Positions 34,660 to 47,916 of a DNA stretch of 64,000 nt are shown here, piece after piece (positions within the stretch are counted from its first letter, which is position 1; each line of letters starts with the position of its first letter). The notes under the pieces were generated by a model. The model was given only the letters and a program-made list of their open reading frames with translations, did no database searches and was not told the DNA's origin. This DNA comes from Vigna angularis. Lineage: Eukaryota > Streptophyta > Magnoliopsida > Fabales > Fabaceae. The stretch lies in NCBI RefSeq assembly GCF_016808095.1, contig NC_068973.1, forward strand, positions 15,868,501-15,932,500, in the 5' to 3' direction. The translations under genes and the position numbers were made by a program.

Positions 34660-36790
34660 GATTTATGAAGAATTGTTGAAGAGTTAAAGAATGCTTAGAT
34701 TGAAGAGTGATTTAGGAAAAATTTTTGAAAAGTTAAAGAATGCTTAGATTCAAGAGTTATATTAAAGACTAAATGTTTGGATTCAAGAGTTAAATTAAAG
34801 ACTTATAAATTTAGTTGTTGATGTCATGCCATCTATGTATATTAATTAAGATAGGAAAAATAGAATGTTACAAGTTAAAAGATAGAACCGAAGTAACAGA
34901 ACACAAAGATCACTAAGAAAGTTTTATTTTTTCAATACTCATTGAAATAATAAATTATTTTTAGTGTTAATCGATTATCTATGTGAAAAATAATTTTCGA
35001 GAAAAGTTTCTAGAATAACCAATTATTCTTAGTACTAATCAATTATTCGAGAGAAATTTTGTTTTCTAGAGTGCTACCAAAATAATCAATTATAACTTAT
35101 GATAATCGATTATTTTGAGTTTTTCCAAAACTAGCTTTTCACATTCATTCTGACCTAATTTTGAATTAGGCTTTTTTTGAACTAGTCAAAAGAAAATTTT
35201 CTTCTATAAATTAAGCAGAACTTTATATTTTCAATTATAGAAGCTAGATGGTGAAAATTAACTTTGTCACAAGCTTTCGTTAACCTAGTTTATGTGAGTC
35301 TTAAATTTCATCAAGTGTGACTCTTGAGTGATAAAGTGTTGTTATTTGATAGGGTTTGTAAGGTTGTTCATCCTTTGTGAGATTCAAAGAAAGTGGTCAT
35401 CCTTTCTGTGATTCAAAGGAGGTGTTCATTCCTTGTGACATCAAACAAAGTGTTTCTTCATCTCTTGTGTGACTCGAGAAAGGTGATTCATCCTTTGAGA
35501 TCCAAAAGAGGTGTTCATCCTTTGTGTGATTTAAGGAAGTTGTCCATTCATTGTGGTTTCAAGGAAGGTGTTTCTTCATCTCTTGTGGTATTCAAGAAAG
35601 GTGTGGTCATCCTTTTTGTGATTGAGAGAATTCATTCCATGTAGATTCAAGAAAAATGTTTTTTCTTCATCTCTTGTGGTTCTTCAAGAAATGTGTGTTC
35701 TTTTCATTGTTCATTGCATGTTTAATTGATTAGTGGTTGTAATTTTCAGTGATTAAAAATTGAACATAAAATTATTTGATTTAAACCAATATAAAATGTA
35801 CTATTGAAGGACGTAGCCTTCACCTTTGTATCGACCTCTTAATTTAGCTAAAACTTCGAAAAAAATATTGTAAAACTCGTATCTAAGAAAGTGATTTATT
35901 GTGGAACACGCCTGTGACGCACGTTAATGCCCTCAAAATTTGACCCACCTAAAAGTTCTAATTTTTTATCAAGGCGAGAAAATGAAAATTTCACAATTCT
36001 ATCTTGACACTAACTATCAATTAGTCATTTATTATACTTAATCAATGTTTAAAATTTACTAGATATTACGAAATGTATTGGTCACTTCTTATTTAATGAA
36101 TTTTACACATAATTTTTTAATATAAAATTTTAATTAAAAATAAAATAATGTTAAGAAAGTACATTGATATACTTTTTGTCTATCACCATGGTGAGTAATG
36201 CAAACAAAAAATACATGTCATTATGCTCATAAAAACATTATAAACAAATTATTTATCTTTTACTATTTCTATCTCTCTTTTTTTTCCTCAAATGTAATAT
36301 AAGTTTAACAAACATTCACAAATATGTCACCCATATGTCTAGCACATCAAATTTTAAGAATTTAGTTAAACTCTCATACTATACTAAAAACAAATTCGTG
36401 AGAGGATTTGGTCAAGAGCAGACAATATCTTATCATGGAAATCTATGTGTGTTGTCTCTTCCTACAATTGGTATAAGAGTCAATGGTTAGTGTTGGTGAC
36501 CGGCTCAGACGAGTTTGTCTTTTCATGGTAAGGTGAAGTCCTAACAGACGATCGGTGACAGACAATCAGATGAATCATAGGAGGTAGAGAACAAGAGATG
36601 CTCAATTGTGTGACTATAGGTCTTGAAAAAGAACAAGAGATGTTCAGTACAGACCATGGTATACGTGTGGATAAAAAAAAGACTTTCATTACAAAGGAGA
36701 TGGAGAATCATAATCCTTAATCGAAGAGAATATTGTTAGAATACAAACAAAAGTACACCTAATTTAGAGTATATATTTGAGTGTAAGATA
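34660..36790. other. decayed repeats, no gene
   Basis: Starts with three imperfect copies of an AGTTAAAGAATGCTTAGATT-like unit (about 34675-34800). At about 34960-35130 variants of AATCGATTATT recur, like the word in the solo LTR at 40505, suggesting another copia-type LTR remnant. The segment 35363-35700 is a minisatellite (separate entry). The small frame at 36480-36689 has no domain. Confidence 0.5.
35363..35700 (+). repeat. degenerate minisatellite, about 30-bp unit
   Basis: Roughly eleven units of TTCATCCTTTGTGTGATTCA followed by AGAAAGGTG-like sequence, with variants ending in TTTCTTCATCTCTTGTGGT. Unit length varies around 28-34 bp. Confidence 0.75.
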
Positions 36791-36794
36791 TCAT

Positions 36795-36821
36795 TTTACA
36801 AACCGATTGCCGGTTTGTAAA
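36795..36821. repeat. perfect 11-bp hairpin
   Basis: TTTACAAACCG and CGGTTTGTAAA flank a 5-nt loop ATTGC. ACAAACCGGTTTGT-type hairpins are familiar from legume LTR remnants (recalled). Probably part of a decayed element. Confidence 0.7.
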
Positions 36822-38610
36822 TTGAATTAGACTTTAATTTTATTTCTTAATAAATTTCATAGATTTACGTTGTTAATAAAGACACAATTATACAAATTAT
36901 TGAATTTTAATTTGATGCAATTATAACTATATTAAATAAAAATCACTCGTGATGATGGTGGTGATGGTGGAGGAGTAGCCTCTGTATGACCATAGTGATA
37001 AATAGTTGTTAATAAAAAAGCAGATGAAATTTGCATTGGATGAGAAAGCAAGAGAGTAAATAGAAAAAGAAGGGTGGTTGGTGAGGACTGATGAGGATTG
37101 AGAAGTATGAAGTGGAAAAGCAATTGAAATGAAACTGAAAGTGATGTATTGGTTTGTGTCTGTGTTTCCCAATCCAACTACTTTTGGACAGATTCTTGGC
37201 ACTGATTATGCACATTCAACATACACTTTATGGCCTCTTACTCTTCTCTTTACCATAAATAAAAATAAATAAAATGTGTTGGTCTTTAAAATAATAATAA
37301 TAATATTTTGACCTCATCTTTATGACTTACTCATAGGTAATTGAAAAAAAAGTAAGATAAGAGAGAAGGTGCCAAAAAAAGTAGTACAGAGTTAGAGAAA
37401 GGAGCAGGAGAACATGCTTTTTGGATGTGTCCAGTGACTGTGTGTATCATAAAACTGCACTCTTCAAATTTCAAGATTCTGGTCAGAGAGACAGACATTG
37501 AGGTGCGCACAGTGCAAAGCTTATCTCCTTATGATATCATAACGTAACAATACAAACAAATGGATCAATCTTTTCCCGCCATCTTTCTCTGTCATAATAA
37601 AAACAAAACAAATTTATTCATTCATTCATATTCATTGATTGATTCACTTGAGACAGAGAGAGTCTACTCTAAGTACTCAGTCTAGGGAGCTGTCCAAGAC
37701 TTATTCCTCACAGTAAATTCCCTTATAAATTCCCTTATAAATTGCTATAGATAAATACACATAAGACAGTATCTTAATAAAACATTATAATACATATTAT
37801 CATATAAATTAATATTAAAAATTTGTAGAGGATGCACTATTTTAATTAATATTAAAACATTATAATACATATTATAATACATATTACCATTATAATTAAT
37901 ATTATATCTTTTATTATATCAATACATCTATAATTTATACTATACATAAAGAGGGTGCACTATTTTTTTCCTATTTTTTTTCAATTTTATTATCTTAAAT
38001 ACTACTTTTAAAATTTAAATAATAATACATAATAAAGAAATTATTTTTCAGTTTTATCATATCAGTAGCTATTTTTTAATTCAAATAATTATTCATTGCA
38101 AAAGAATTATTTACTCTTTTGCCAATAATTTTTAAATTTAAATCATTATTTATTATAAAAAATTTATTTACACAATATTATTTATAATTTTTTTTATTTT
38201 AATATCTAAAATTTATTTTATCTATAGCTATATCTATAATTATATACACCTTTTTTTTTCAATTTTATTTTTTTAATTACTACTTTTCAAAATTTAAATA
38301 ATTTGTAGATAATAAAAGTACGTACACAATTGTTTTCCCATTTTATTATTTAAATAATTTTAAAATTAAAATAACTATTTTTTTAAGTGATTATTTGTTT
38401 AAAGTTAACCATTTTTTTCAATTTGACCATTTTTTATTTAAAAATTACCTACAAAGTAAATAAAAGTTATTCACAATAAAATTATAAAAATTATTTATAT
38501 TTAATTTTATAATAATAATAATAATCTATAATTATATATATAGAGATACCCTTTTATGTACATATTTACTATTTTTATTTTCACCTTTCCAATATAAATT
38601 GAAAATGGTG
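36822..38610. other. AT-rich intergenic region
   Basis: No supportable gene. Frames at 36927-37215 (minus) are serine/phenylalanine-rich with no domain. From 37750 the sequence is extremely AT-rich. ATCTATAATTATATA-like heads occur at about 37927, 38233 and 38524, each followed by an ACC[C/T]TTTT-like phrase, possibly repeated 5' ends of Helitron-type elements. Confidence 0.45.
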
Positions 38611-41600
38611 TGTAACATCCAAAAATATAACATAAAAATATATAATAGTTATCACATACTTAATATAAAATATCAGTTAGAGAAATAATTATAAAGTATA
38701 ATTTGCAGTCATCTAAAATAACCATAAATTTAAAATTTTATATACAATATAGTTGTATAAAAAACTATACAGAGGAATAGTGATCTCAACCACAAAATAA
38801 AACAAAAAACTAAAATAGATGAAGCTACTACTACTACTACGGAGCATCAGAAACATCTCCACCAAGGGTCTGACTGAAATCTCATCACCCTCTGCTCATA
38901 CCCACCAGATAATCATAGTCAAATCAAATCGAGGAAACATAACATTAAACACAAACAAAAGGGTAAGCTAGATTTAAAGACAATTCATATAAACTTAACA
39001 CATTTCATACAAGAATTAATCATAATATAATCAAAATCAAAAACATCCTACATATAATGACCTAGACTAGACTGTCTGGACCTAGAATGAATGTCGAGCT
39101 ATGACGAGTTATACTCTTGTGGTGGCCACTACTGTTTGCAAAGCCCTTGCCAATTGAGTTTTACCCTACCACACATCACTAGGTTAGTCTCTAATGCATC
39201 ATAGGTCATACTAGAAGCACCTAGACTAAGACCTCTTGCTACTCGCACCACATGCGCCAAACCTCTCTATACGAGAATGTATGACCTTTAAAGTGTCAAG
39301 AAAACCCCCAAGACTAAGCTATATGTATTCATTCTAACACCCTTGAACCACACCAAGAAGTTCCACCTTGGAACTAACCTTCCAAACCTTGAAATCATTT
39401 GAAACCATATACATATGTGCATAAAAACCAAATCAATTATCATAAAACATTTAAAACATAAGCATTGAAGCCCCCAAGGTGGCGCTCAAGCACCCAGAAG
39501 CTAGCGCTCAACGTCCTAGCTTTTGTTTTCTAACGCTCAACGCCATGTTTGGGCACTCAGGCGGTATCAGCACAACTTTACACTTTTTGGATCACTTCAA
39601 TCACTTTCCCTACAACTTTGAATGGTTCCTAGGACCTTCTAAACATTGAGAAACTTCAGAAATCATCACTATAACTCCAATTGACCCCTTGAAACCAAAA
39701 TCACTCCTCTAAGCTACCCAAATTCAATTCTACACTTCCTAGTCTATATAATAGTCCACTCACTGCATAACCAAGTTTAAACACACTATAACACCCAAAT
39801 TACTCACAGTTTGCCTATTTCAAATTTCCACCCTGCAAAACTTCAATTTGAACTAAAACACCTAATAACTCACCCTAAGATGATCCTAACCATTCTAAAC
39901 CAAATTTTTCGCATTGAACAGCTTAGTCAAGTCCTAATAGGTCTAATAGCAAACCTTTAACCTCTCAAAAAAGTTTATACTCATTGTTTCAAAATCTCAC
40001 CAATCAAAACCTTCCTTTTAACACTAAAAACACTTTAAAACGTCCACTATGAACTACCTTTTCATTACATATCAGATTTCAATCACAAAATACTTCCTAC
40101 AAGTTTTAAATTACCTCATGACAACACCTAGACAATAGTTTTCTCACATCAGGCCCAAATTCTCTAACTCATCTATCAAAACCTCCTTTCTAGCCTTAAA
40201 ACCTCAAGTAAAAATGATTCGTCTTCAATCCAACACTTTCCATTTCATTTCAAACCATTATACATCTTCATCAAAGATAATCAAAACAACAACAACATGT
40301 TAATCACTCTATACCAAACATTCAACATTCATCTAATCAATTATCATCATAAAAAGACAAATAGTATTAACATAGCTTAGAAATTTTCACTTAAATAAAT
40401 TGATAATCCAAATAGACAATAAATTTCACACCACAAACATAATCTAACAGGATCTAGCTCTAGTAACCTCACAATGAAAATCCCAACTCTAATGACGTCT
40501 CACCTGTTAAAATAGAATGGCTCAATTTCTCATACCAAGAAGGGGGGTGAATTGGTGAAGTGTAAAAAAAAAACTTTTAAAATCATTTTCCACAAAAATA
40601 AATGATGTTTTTATATTTTTCTTGAATTGCAAGGTAAATGATTTTCAATGCAGCAGAAACTTAATCGAATAAGTACAAAAAGTAATCGATTGAATAAAAG
40701 AGAGTAGGGATCAGAAAATTCAAACACTGCGTTTTTATATTGGTTCGGCCAACCTGCCTACATTCAGTGTCCTTCCAACCACGGGAAGCAAATGCACTAC
40801 AATGATCAAGGTTTTTACAACAAGGTTTCTATGTAAGACCTCACTTCAAAAATGTAAAACATCTCTCTAACCCTCTAATCAAAATATAGGCAATACACAA
40901 GACTAGCAATAATAATCTCATCTCCTACTGTCTAACCCCTTTAAGGCACCCTCAAAGTTAAGAACACACACGTTCTTTTTCCTGTAGTCACAACAGGGAA
41001 CTCAAACCAATCTTCAAGAGATTGCAGAATTTGATCACGCAATAACACCCAAATGTGCATATTTGATCAGTCTTTGAAACATAGTAGTCTTGCTCTTCAA
41101 GAAATCACAAGTTGTTGATCACCACGATCTATCTTTTTTCTTGGAGTTTTTCCTCTCTTTCTATAAGATCAAAACTTTCTGTAAATGATATGAAATTATT
41201 AGAATCACCAAAAGTTCTTCAATAATTCAAATTTTCGTCAATTTATAGTATAATACATATCAGACGGAATTTAATCGATTGAGCTACTAACGTAATCGAA
41301 TATAACAATGATTTATAACAGAATTAGCAGCACTCAAACAAATAATTGAATGTACAATTAATGCAATTGACTATCATTTAATGTTTGGTCAACATATTTA
41401 AAAATATGACCATTATGTTAGTTGTTACCAGCATTTAACAGATTTTCAAACATCAACTAACTTATTCAAATACAGAGTGCATGCATTCGATTAAGTGAAA
41501 TCTTTTTGCACAGTTTTGAAAAAATTTCTCTTTGAAAAAACTCACAGTACACTTCAAAAGAGTTTGTGGAAACACACGAGTTTTATCGATTCATCCCATA

Positions 41601-42414
41601 ATGTAATCGACTAAAAACTGTTGTTTTGCCACACATTTAAAGTTCAACTATAGTGCTTGTGATTTTTCTTTTCCTAAAAACATATGTCATGCATACACAT
41701 ATAAAGTCACATATTTCACACAGTGATATGCAATGAACCACACAAACATAACTCAAACATGTTCTCAGATATGCTTTAACAGATTTAGCACATTAAGTTA
41801 AAACATATAGCATGTAAACATAGAACATGTAACACAGAATACACATGTGTTATTAATTATGTGTTGTCATCATCAAAAACTCATATATCACTGAGATTGT
41901 GGGTTAAGCTAAACTTATGTTCCCCTATCAACAATCTCAACATCACCGATTTCTTGAAATGCAAGAAATTTTTAGACAAACCTACGAAACACCAAATTGG
42001 AAGGGGACGAAGTCCTTATAACCTTGTATTAACCAAGAACGAGTAGAAGAAGCAAGATTAAACATGCAATGACACCTGCTTCTTCCAAAGCAGATTAGGA
42101 ACAAAAGAAGAAAAAGGTGTCGAAACTTATTTACTCTATGACAAAAATTGATCAGCTAGGTGTAGAGATAACTCAGTTGTGATCTCCTAGGAATTTTTTA
42201 TCATCAAACAGATGATCAAGGGATGATAAATCTTAGAAAGATTTGAGAGGAAACAAAGAGAAAGAGATTTAGAGAGATAAATAGTGTTTTAAGTAATGAG
42301 ACGAGTTTAGAAAATTATATTTATATTATTTAATCATTTTAAAATAAAATAATCGGTCTCATTATTTTAAAACACCTATCAACTCTAATATTCTATTTCC
42401 TAGGTTATTACACA
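38611..42414 (+). mobile_element. solo LTR of the TGTAAC family, with a nested solo LTR
   Basis: Begins TGTAACATCC and ends GGTTATTACACA. Without the nested 1443 bp it is about 2.36 kb, like the sister LTR at 42563 (2.42 kb). Colinear similarity to that copy is clear at 39060-39330 versus 42970-43240 (GTCGAGCTATG, GGTTAGTCT, TAAGACCTC, AACCCCCAAGACT phrases). I find no matching target duplication (TGGTG left, TTTTC right), so it is old or rearranged. The word GCGCTCAA recurs at 39478-39560. Confidence 0.75.
40505..41942 (+). mobile_element. copia-type (SIRE-like) solo LTR
   Basis: 1438 bp, TGTTA...CAACA ends, with the 5-bp duplication TCACC (40500-40504 and 41943-41947). The start ACCAAGAAGGGGGGTGAATTG and the end CCCTATCAACAATCTCAACA match what I recall of legume SIRE/Maximus-type LTRs. 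AATCGATT-type words recur at about 40663, 40684, 41270, 41293, 41488, 41585 and 41604. No internal coding region remains, so it is a solo LTR. Confidence 0.85.
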
Positions 42415-42562
42415 TTTTCTCCATATTGTAGACACTTATAATTGGGTTAATAATTTTATTTTTATTAAATATTATTTAGTAATCAAAAGTTTCAATAATT
42501 TTATTTTTTATTATAATATTGGTAATATTATTTATGAAAATATTAATATTGATAATATTATT

Positions 42563-44985
42563 TGTAACGTCCCAGATTATATAGAAAATACATATTATTG
42601 ACGTCATTAGATGTAATATAACAAAATAGTTAGGAGTAGACTTGCAGATAAGTTGTTAAGATTACAGTCATCCAAAAGAAGCCATAATTTAAAACTTTCT
42701 TCATAACAGAGTATTTCAAAATAATATAACTTAACTAAGAAATCCTAAACAAACTAAGCTGCAGCATCATCACCATCCAGGGCCTGCTCTAGGGGTACCT
42801 CATCTACCTCTGCTCTCCAAGTGGATGATCATTGCAAAAGAAAAGCACACACAAGCAAGACACAAACACAGAAGCAAGGGTGAGCTAGGTATACAAAATC
42901 ATGTTATAACAATCACACACAATATGTAATTAAAGACAGATATACTAGACTACACAAACATAACTTGTTGCACTTTGAATTTGACTCGTCCGGACTTAGA
43001 ATGATTGTCGAGCTATGGCGGGTCATGCACTCGTGGTGGTTTCTACTGCTTTGCAAAGTCGTTGCCAATGGATTTCACCCTACCACACTCACGAGGTTAG
43101 TCTGTACCGTGCCTTGGAGCATACTGGAAGCCTCCAAGACTAAGACCTCCTGCTACTACTCACGACATGGTTCAATCCTCTCTACTTGAGAATGATGAAC
43201 CATTATAGTTTCAGGATAACCCCCAAGACTGAGCTTCCATGCAAATCATTCTAAAACACACCAAGGGCACCACCATGGATCCTCTCCTTGAAGATCAAGG
43301 AATTATGTCCAATAACCACACTTTCCACTTTAAACATCATTCATAACTCTTATATTCATACAATTTCACCTTAACAATATACAACATGTTTGAATCCCAT
43401 CATACAATACAATATGCTCCAACACATGCTTCACAAACCATACAACATTCAACTCTATGTCAAACAATACAAAAGAGGAGATAGAGAATAAAACCATGAA
43501 CGTCTCGCACAGCGCACCCCTTCGCACAGCGAGACTGAGAGTTTTTCGCACAGCGCACACTACTCGCAGAGCGAATTAACTCACAGAGGTACTAGGCCTC
43601 AAATCTCTCGCATAGCGCACCCAGGTCACTATGCGAGAGCCTAGACAGAGACTACCCCTCCCAAAGCCTCGCTATGAGCCCAATCTCGCCTTTTGAATTA
43701 AATAATAGCAGTTCCAGACCATCACCAGTCGTATAGTGACAGGATTCACTATGTGAATCACCAGACAGAGAGCAGCACCCTCCAGTCATTCGCACATCAC
43801 ACCAGCTCGCACAGCGAATGACTCAAACAAAAAGCACCCTCTGTAGGGACTCGCTATGCGAGACAATTCGCATAACGACTTTGCATCATTTGTAGAACGC
43901 GAATTCTGCAGAATTATGCACTCACACAAACCCTTACCATTTCTAGGCCTTTTCTCAAATTTCTAACACCTCTAATTCATGTTTTACACCTAATTAAACT
44001 TGTCTAGATGATTATAAACGTTCCTACTACAATTCTAAAGTGATTTAGAATCAATTTCTACTCTAGAACACTATAATCAACAACTTGGTGACCCAAATTC
44101 AATTTTACCACTTGTAACTCGTTTTAGACCAGTTTGATGTTCCTAACAAGTCAAAATTGACCTATCTGAGCTACCCAAACAGCCCAATTGCACTCGACCT
44201 CCAATGCTCAAAATCACTACCTCACTTCCTCTCAAAGTGACCTAAAACCCTAATAGTTCACTCAACACAGTGTATACTCCCTTACCTTCCATCTGAACCC
44301 TCATTTAACAAAACTCATACCTTAAACATATCATATTTCAAATATCACCTCAGCCCAACCAAATCTACAGTCACAATTTCCAGCATGGAGTTCAAGTCAT
44401 ACAGAAAGTCTTTTTAAAACATAAATTCAACCCAAACAGCATGGTCAAACAAAGTTCAGCACATCTACACATTTCATAAAAGAAAATTTAAGAAAGACCT
44501 AGCTCCCCTTACCTCGGAGTTGAACAGCCCCGCTCACAACACCGCTTCCACAGTCCCCTACTTGGTGAAGAACCTAAACAGTGCCCTACAACCACCAAAA
44601 CTATGATGGAAACAACTCTTAGAGCTAGGATTGAGTAGAAAAGGAAAAAAGGGAAAGCACAAGGCACGTGCTACCAGCAAGAATGCATGTCCTAGTTTAA
44701 GAACAATGGAGAACTGCATGTAAGAACTTACCAGCCTAGGACCCGAAATGAATCGGTCAGTTGTGAAGTCCTCTATGTTGCGGATGTTTGGGCGCTACCT
44801 AATCGGAGATCCAATGGCTCAGTGAAAAGAAATGGAAGAGAGAAGGCAGAAAACTTTGAAGATCTGAGTTTTAGAGAGAAATAAAAGGATTGAGCTAATG
44901 AACCAGAATGTTCTGAAAGTTATTTATACTGGTGATTAAAGAAAAATCGTACACCTTTCTAATTTCTAATTTTCAGGTTCTCACA
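42563..44985 (+). mobile_element. solo LTR of the TGTAAC family, clear target duplication
   Basis: 2423 bp, TGTAACGTCCC...GGTTCTCACA, flanked by TTATT (42558-42562 and 44986-44990). An uninterrupted copy of the target site exists at about 45225-45310, which confirms both boundaries. The word CGCACAGCG and its mirror CGCTATGCGAG recur between 43504 and 43880. No coding region. Confidence 0.9.
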
Positions 44986-45310
44986 TTATTTAACAATAAA
45001 GTAATTTAAATAATGAATGTTATAATTTTTAAAACTATACCCTCTTTTATGTACACATTTATTATTCATATTTTTCCATTTCTAATATAATTTTATATTA
45101 TTTTTAAATATTAACGTTATAGACACTTTCATACATTAGAAAACAATTTAACAATTTTATTTTATATTAAATATTATTTAATAATTTAAAAGTTTTAATA
45201 ATTTTATTTTGTAGTTTTAATATTGGTAATATTATTTAGGGACAATATTAATATTGATAATATTATTTAATAATAAAGTAATTTTAATAATGAAGGTCAT
45301 AATTTATGAA
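44986..45310 (+). repeat. tandem duplication that received two LTR insertions
   Basis: The sequence ATACCCTCTTTTATGTACA..ATTTATTATT..., then GGTAATATTATTT...AATATTGATAATATT, then AATAAAGTAAT, is present once uninterrupted at 45040-45310. It is present a second time split over 38545-38610, 42415-42562 and 44986-45060. The two solo LTRs occupy the gaps. Confidence 0.8.
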
Positions 45311-45390
45311 TATATGTGTTACCATAATAAACTATTTTATTATGTATGCAATTTATTTAATAATTTCGCTGTTTTAATAATAAATATTAT

Positions 45391-45525
45391 TATATATGGG
45401 GTAAGGTGAGATATTTGAAAAGATGTTTAACAATTATTAACAAATATTAATAATTAACAAATATATGGGGTAAGGTGAGATATTTAATAATTATTATATA
45501 TGGGGTAAGGTGAGATATTTAATAA
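45391..45525 (+). repeat. three copies of ATATATGGGGTAAGGTGAGA
   Basis: Direct copies at about 45393, 45463 and 45496, each followed by TATTT, with AT-rich spacers of about 45 and 10 bp. Meaning unknown; probably local slippage. Confidence 0.75.
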
Positions 45526-46273
45526 TTTATATTGAAAATATGTTTAACAAATATTAACAATAGAGATTTAATATATAAAATAAATTATATAATCATACTA
45601 TTCAATTACACCTTCAATTACTAAATTAGTATTTAAGCCTAATAAAAATAAATAGTAAATAATAAATAATAAATAATATGCTTTTACTAAATTTTGAAAG
45701 CTCACTTTAATTTTAAAGAATAGACAAGTAAATTCTAAAAGATTTTTAAATATCAGAGTTTTGGAACCTTTTTTGAATACTTTGAAGTATAACAAAACCA
45801 TAATAAAATTTTATTGGTAAAAGTTTTAAATATAATTTGTTTTGATATGGTAAAATCACTGTACTATTCTATAAATAGATATTTAATTTTGAGAAAAATG
45901 TAAAATATTGTAAAAATATAATAATATGACACAATTTTAATATTAGTAAAATTTGATATTTGTTAACATAATAATAAATAAATAAATAAAATAAAATAGT
46001 TTAAGGAGCAGTATCACACGTGTGAGATTATGATTATTTATTTAATATTTTACAATACGTTATATATTATTAATGTGTCATACATACATTACATACTTTT
46101 TTTCAATTCTTTAAAATTGAAAAAGTTATGTATGATATGTTTCATATGAAATTAATAAAACTCATTGAAAGGTATATTATACTTTTTAAAGAAAATTAAT
46201 ATAATCTTTTTTAAAAAATATATTATACAAATGAATATTATACTTTATTTATAATAAATATTTAAAAAATATA
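45526..46273. other. AT-rich spacer
   Basis: No gene. A 12-bp perfect palindrome TCACACGTGTGA (about 46014-46025) contains the CACGTG G-box core but has no gene beside it. Confidence 0.5.
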
Positions 46274-46371
46274 AGCACACATTTCTCAATATGTGGTTTC
46301 ACTAGTAATAATAATAAATTATCATAACAAAAAGTAAAAACACATGTGTCTAATACGTGTGTTTTCACTAG
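46274..46371 (+). other. two Helitron-like 3' ends in tandem
   Basis: Two segments have the form hairpin, short spacer, CTAG, then T. The first pairs CACAT with ATGTG, then GTTTCACTAG ending at 46305. The second pairs ACACATGT with ACGTGTGT (one G-U), then TTTTCACTAG ending at 46371. Plant Helitrons end in a hairpin plus CTRR and insert between A and T. A possible matching 5' end is A|TCTATAATTATATA at 38525, but this is not proven. Confidence 0.4.
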
Positions 46372-46372
46372 T

Positions 46373-47916
46373 TATATATAAAATAATTAAAAGATAATAA
46401 TAAATTCATTTAGTTTTAAGTTTGTACCTTTTAGTTAAGGTTCTATTAAATTTGTGTAGTCTACAATTCTAAAATATTATTCTAATTGAATATTTGTTGG
46501 ATAATTTTTCGATTAATTACGTAATATAGCTTTTATCTTGTCTTTGTCATGTTACTTTCATATCATTACGTATTATTTTAAAATTATTTTATAATTTTAT
46601 AATCTCATAATCTTATAATTTTATATTTTATAAAAAAATAAATTAATAAATGATTCCAAATATTCTTAAATATTTTTTTGAAAATATCAATGCCAAAACA
46701 TACATTTTTGTCATGTTATATTAAAGTATTATTTTATTTCTTATAATATATTTTTTTAATGGAAACAAAATTCAAATTTTAAAGATTTTAAATTTGAAAT
46801 TTTGCATATGAAAAAGGAAATTAATTAGATAAGGTATAAAAGCTTAAAATGATTATTCAAAATTTTCTATTCTTTATATAAGGTTGGTAGAGTATTCTTC
46901 ATTCTTGGTTGTATTAGTTTGTTATTTCTATCTTTTGTTTGCTCAATCTTCAAGGTCTTTCATTTGTTTAGAAAAGTTTCCATGATATGTCATAAAACAC
47001 TTTAATGCTTAATTTAGCAAATGTCCGAGTGTAAGGGTATTAAATATAATAATAAATATAATCAACTACCTTACTTAAACCTTTTATTTATACTATTTGT
47101 AGTGAATTTTTACTTAAAATAACCTAATTATTGTTCAAACATACCTTAATATAATTATTGTGCTTATTTGCGTTGATATATTTTTGGAATAGATAGTTGC
47201 ACTAGACGTTTAACCGATCGATCACATTAATAACTGATCAATCTATGAAAAATCTTTATATTTAAAATTATGATGAAACTTTTGAAATAAAAAATAATTT
47301 ACATTAATGCTCATGTCAACAAAGGTTATGTTGAATTTGTATGATCTAGCTTCTCTTTTTTGCTTTTAGGCTTTGTATAATTTTACTAACCAACATAATT
47401 TATCAACATTTAATATTAACTCAAAATATTGTGACCTTGATCGATTGACCGATCCATACTATACACCTATTAATCATAAAAAAAGTATAACATATAAATA
47501 ATTAATATAAGTAGCATCAAAATATCACTTAGGTTATATTAAGACATTAATATTTTAGAATTTTACTGGTATTTTTAATATAAACAAAGTTAAATACAGT
47601 ATATTATTAGTAAAATTGCTATATTTATGTAAAAATGAGATGGAAAATACAGAATTCATGAATAGCTGATAAATAATAAATTTTGCGCATATTTTATTTT
47701 TTATTAATATATTTACATTTTTTTTCTAATTTATGAAATATCAGTCCTTTCAATTTTAATCTCTTTCGTTTTTTTTTTAAGAAAAATCTAAAGATGAAAG
47801 CTTAAAAAACATAAAATGCATAAAATAATACAGAAAAAGAGGAATTGAAACCAAAAGTATAAAAATAAATAAATACGTAAGAAAAATCAAACTACACTAT
47901 CAAAAGTTTTTAGACA
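46373..47916. other. AT-rich intergenic region
   Basis: No gene seen. GATCGATC and GATCAATC words at 47215-47245 and GATCGATTGACCGATC at 47439-47454 suggest a further LTR remnant with its own repeated word. Confidence 0.45.

Noticed and set aside
36927..37215. Three overlapping minus-strand frames
   Set aside because: Serine/phenylalanine-rich with no conserved motif; overlapping frames on one strand suggest base composition, not coding.
38611..42414. Target duplication for the first TGTAAC-family solo LTR
   Set aside because: Flanks TGGTG and TTTTC do not match; I keep the LTR call from sequence similarity only.
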